NCBI RefSeq assembly: GCF_000521465.1
Contig: NZ_BAVR01000003.1
Span: 49,139-113,138, forward strand
Direction: 5' to 3'
Source: Acetivibrio straminisolvens JCM 21531
Lineage (GTDB): Bacteria; Bacillota; Clostridia; Acetivibrionales; Acetivibrionaceae
Length of the DNA: 64,000 nt
The notes beneath the pieces are model-generated. The model worked only from the letters and a program-made list of their open reading frames with translations. It ran no database searches and had not been told where the DNA came from. This document shows, piece by piece, positions 60,549-64,000 of this stretch. Both the position numbers and the translations under genes were made by a program. How positions within the stretch are numbered: position 1 is the stretch's first letter; every line of letters starts with the position of its first letter.

Positions 60549-60740
60549 TTAGTATGCCTCAACTTCCTTCCGGCTTTTTCTCCTTTGAACCTCATACCTC
60601 GGATGCCCCTTTTTCCATCCAGCCCTAGTCTTCTCGATAACTTGGGATGTTGCTTCTTCGTTTAGCACAAAGTCATCCTTCATCAGGCAATAATATGCCG
60701 CACTGCCGGTTTTACAGTTTCCACAATTAAAACATTCCAT
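60549..60740 (-). CDS. Small CxxC protein (63 aa)
   Basis: N-terminal MECFNCGNCKTGSAAYYCLM gives C-x2-C-x2-C and a further Cys, a small metal-binding site. The rest is basic (KTRAGWKKGHPRYEVQRRKS), so nucleic-acid contact is possible. Family unknown to me. Between obg and yhbY in the same direction. An AGGGG lies about 14 bases before the ATG. Confidence 0.65.
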   Translation of the reverse strand: MECFNCGNCKTGSAAYYCLMKDDFVLNEEATSQVIEKTRAGWKKGHPRYEVQRRKSRKEVEAY

Positions 60741-60884
60741 AAAGCTTACTAATGCCCCTCCGTTTTATCATGCTTATATTAAGTTTATCATATATATATT
60801 TTACAACAGATAGTACATATCTGTCCAGCAAATCTTTTTGTATACATTGTTAGGACAAACAATTACAGGATATTCGAATAATTT

Positions 60885-62165
<1,281 letters not shown>

Positions 62166-62230
62166 TCAACTCCATGGCCATACTATAATACAGAATCTTT
62201 CTATCCATTAGTATTGCACAAATATAAAAA

Positions 62231-62254
62231 TTAAATCCCGGTAAAACCGGGATT
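62231..62254 (-). terminator. Hairpin between rpmA and obg
   Basis: AATCCCGGT / ACCGGGATT stem, then TTAATTTTTATATTT on the minus strand. It probably attenuates obg expression relative to the ribosomal genes. Confidence 0.75.
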
Positions 62255-62267
62255 CATAATTTATTCT

Positions 62268-62545
62268 CTATGCTGTAATAATACTTACTTGTTTTCTATC
62301 TTTACCCAATCTTGAGAACTTCACTCTTCCGTCTACCAGAGCAAAGAGTGTATCGTCCTTCCCGATTCCAACATTTGCACCGGGATGTATTTTTGTACCT
62401 CTCTGTCTAACCAGAATGTTCCCGGCCGTAACAAACTGACCGTCGGCTCTTTTTACACCAATCTTTTAGATTCACTATCACGACCGTTTCTTGTACTACC
62501 CACTCCTTTTTTGTGGGCAAACAACTGCAAATTAGCCTTAATCAT
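62268..62545 (-). CDS. rpmA: 50S ribosomal protein L27 (one frameshift)
   Basis: Ribosomal protein at the peptidyl-transferase site. The start [20 protein letters not shown] carries the Firmicute N-terminal extension with the Prp cleavage motif LQLFA before HKKG. Then [10 protein letters not shown], and, after a missing G near 62462 (AGATTGGTGTA), [20 protein letters not shown] and [20 protein letters not shown]. Repaired 92 aa. AGGAGGT is 8 bases before the ATG. Because L27 is needed for growth, the break is almost surely a sequencing error. It overlaps the stop of prp. Confidence 0.95.
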
Positions 62546-62879
62546 CGGTCAACACCTCCTTATCTAAAACCGATACATACTTTCCATATCCAAGTTCAAC
62601 TTGCTTTAAACCTAACACTACTGTTTCAAGGATAGTTCTAACCGTTTCTTTCTTTTCCTCCGGTATATCCTTCGGAACAGCACATCTCATATATCCATCC
62701 CTTTCGGTATACCCTTTTATACCGGCAAGCTCTTCTAAAGCTCCCGCCGCAGTGTATGCAAGAACCGACACAGCCGCGCATACTATATCTTTTCCGCGCC
62801 TCTCGTAGCCTGCATGCCCTGTAACTCTGAGTTCCCTTATAAAACGATTGCTATCCCTGATTACTTCGACTCTAATCAT
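62538..62879 (-). CDS. prp: Ribosomal-processing cysteine protease Prp
   Basis: Cleaves the N-terminal extension of L27. 113 aa; the catalytic His lies in [11 protein letters not shown] and the Cys in [15 protein letters not shown]. It is located between rplU and rpmA as in all Firmicutes with extended L27, and rpmA here has the matching cleavage motif. Confidence 0.93.
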   Translation of the reverse strand: MIRVEVIRDSNRFIRELRVTGHAGYERRGKDIVCAAVSVLAYTAAGALEELAGIKGYTERDGYMRCAVPKDIPEEKKETVRTILETVVLGLKQVELGYGKYVSVLDKEVLTDD

Positions 62880-62890
62880 TGCATATTACC

Positions 62891-63202
62891 TTATGCATTT
62901 ATCTTTTCAATCTGTATTTTTGTATAAGGCTGTCTGTGGCCCTGTTTTCTTCTATAACCTTTCTTAGGCTTAAATTTGAAAACAATAATCTTTTTATCCT
63001 TGCCGTGGCTTAATACCTTGGCAGTAACGGACGCATTGCTTACGAACGGAGCACCGAAGCTCACCTTGTCCTCCTTTGATACAGCTACAACCTTGTCAAA
63101 AGTAACTGTTGAACCTTCATCATTCGCAAGCTTTTCAACAAAAACCACGTCACCTTCTTGAACCTTGTACTGTTTTCCGCCTGTCTCAATTATAGCGTAC
63201 AT
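62891..63202 (-). CDS. rplU: 50S ribosomal protein L21
   Basis: 103 aa: [20 protein letters not shown] at the start and [20 protein letters not shown] at the end are hallmarks of L21. AGGGAGGTG precedes the ATG. First gene of rplU-prp-rpmA-obg. Confidence 0.96.
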   Translation of the reverse strand: MYAIIETGGKQYKVQEGDVVFVEKLANDEGSTVTFDKVVAVSKEDKVSFGAPFVSNASVTAKVLSHGKDKKIIVFKFKPKKGYRRKQGHRQPYTKIQIEKINA

Positions 63203-63208
63203 TCAAAA

Positions 63209-63295
63209 CACCTCCCTACCCAGTCTCGCCGGCGAAAGGTAGCAGCAACAAAGTAAATTATTGCTTGCGTTTACTAAACCTGCACCGAGCGGCTA
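63209..63295 (-). promoter_or_regulatory. Ribosomal protein L21 leader
   Basis: The minus-strand 5' UTR contains GGTAGCCGCTCGGTGCAGG and later CTACCTTTCGCCGGCGAGAC, with the RBS in GGGTAGGGAGGTG. Arrangement and sequence resemble the L21 leader RNA of Firmicutes, which regulates the operon autogenously. Secondary structure was only judged by eye. Confidence 0.7.
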
Positions 63296-63308
63296 CCGAA
63301 ATATTCTA

Positions 63309-64000
63309 TCACACAAGTGTATCTATGTCAACTTCTTTTATTTTCATTTCTTCATGGCCCACTTCCGTTGTAGGCTTTATTATAACTTTTTTATTAAATA
63401 AATTCTGAATTCTTGCAAGGTTGTCATTGTCTTCACCCTTTAATACTTCGGCCACCGTAGGATGGACCTCAACCATAATAGCACTTGCTATCGTTTTTGT
63501 GAAATATTTACTTATTTCTTTTTCAACATTACGTGCTACAGACTCAGGAGTAAGTATTTTTCCTCTGCCTTCGCAATAAGGACAGTCATGGAGCACCATG
63601 GATTCAAGGCCTTCCCTTACCTTTTTCCTTGTCATTTCAATGAGGCCAAGACCGGTCATTCCCACCACAGTTGTTTTGGTACGGTCCTTTTTCAGAACTT
63701 GCTTTAAAGCTTCCAGTACCTGCCGCTGATGTTCCGGCTCATGCATATCAATAAAATCAATAATGATTATTCCACCAATATCCCTTAGTCTCAATTGTTT
63801 TCCAATCTCTTTAACGGCATCGAGATTGGTTTTCAAAACGGTTTCTTCCAAGTTGCTTACTCCGACATATTTTCCGGTGTTTACATCAATAACGGTAAGA
63901 GCCTCTGTTCTCTCAATAATAATATACCCTCCGCATTTTAACCAGACCTTTTTTCGCCAATGCCTTTTGAATCATACTGTCAATCTGGTAATACTCAAAT
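63309..64000 (-). CDS. rng: Ribonuclease E/G family protein, C-terminal part (frameshift, runs off the window)
   Basis: Single-strand-specific endoribonuclease of the RNase G type. From the window edge: FEYYQIDSMIQKALAKK, then, past one extra A in the run near 63950 (AAAAAAGG), VWLKCGGYIIIERTEALTVI, DVNTGKYVGVSNLEETVLKT (catalytic Asp region), GGIIIIDFIDMHEPEHQRQV, and the Zn-link motif CPYCEGRGKI. The 5' half, including the S1 domain, is outside. Upstream of rplU as in many clostridia. Confidence 0.88.

Overview
The window looks like a Firmicute of the Clostridium (Acetivibrio) thermocellum group: low G+C, strong AGGAGG-type ribosome binding sites, two secreted enzymes with type I cellulosomal dockerins (a GH16 lichenase and a serpin), a GH1 beta-glucosidase end, spore-related GerMN and CBO0543-like genes, and the clostridial gene order rplU-prp-rpmA-obg-yhbY. 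The lichenase carries two GH16 copies where the C. thermocellum LicB that I know has one, so this is a distinct strain or close relative.

Layout. 1-4.0 kb: 3' end of bglA, a tandem-GH16 dockerin lichenase, and a divergent LacI-family regulator with a candidate operator just downstream of the lichenase promoter. 4.0-8.5 kb: two secreted proteins of unknown function, then a decayed region with an IS630 remnant. 8.5-15.7 kb: a DNA-processing cluster (two UvrD-fold proteins, a free-standing Fe-S PD-(D/E)XK nuclease, RecJ). 15.9-28.7 kb: a nitrogen-assimilation island with a split, archaeal-type glutamate synthase, GlnA and an ANTAR RNA-binding regulator on the minus strand, and AsnA, type III glutamine synthetase and an Amt-PII fusion on the plus strand. 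All three transcription units start with a leader in which a hairpin with the same AAAGGC hexaloop overlaps a larger hairpin, the architecture expected for ANTAR antitermination. 28.7-33.5 kb: an accessory stretch between two 180-bp direct repeats (transposase remnant, GIY-YIG protein), small orphan proteins, two tRNAs. 33.8-49.9 kb: dockerin serpin, rdgB-rph-gerM, galE, a large cell-wall amidase, pilM-like gene, queH, ruvCAB, argGH. 50-60 kb: small unknown proteins, a CE4 deacetylase lipoprotein, an LtaS-like sulfatase, a cluster with two paralogous FAD oxidoreductases around small membrane and ferritin-like genes, a QueG-like Fe-S protein, a DUF4364 regulator. 60-64 kb: yhbY, obg, rpmA, prp, rplU with its leader, and an RNase E/G gene running off the end.

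Reliability. About 23 single-base indels, mostly in short homopolymers and mostly deletions, interrupt about 19 otherwise well conserved genes, including essential or central ones (rpmA, ruvA, ruvB, galE, glutamate synthase). The simplest reading is uncorrected sequencing error rather than gene decay. I annotate these as one CDS each over the full span and give the break position. Only the transposase remnants, one small decayed ORF and one gene with an in-frame TGA are called pseudogenes.
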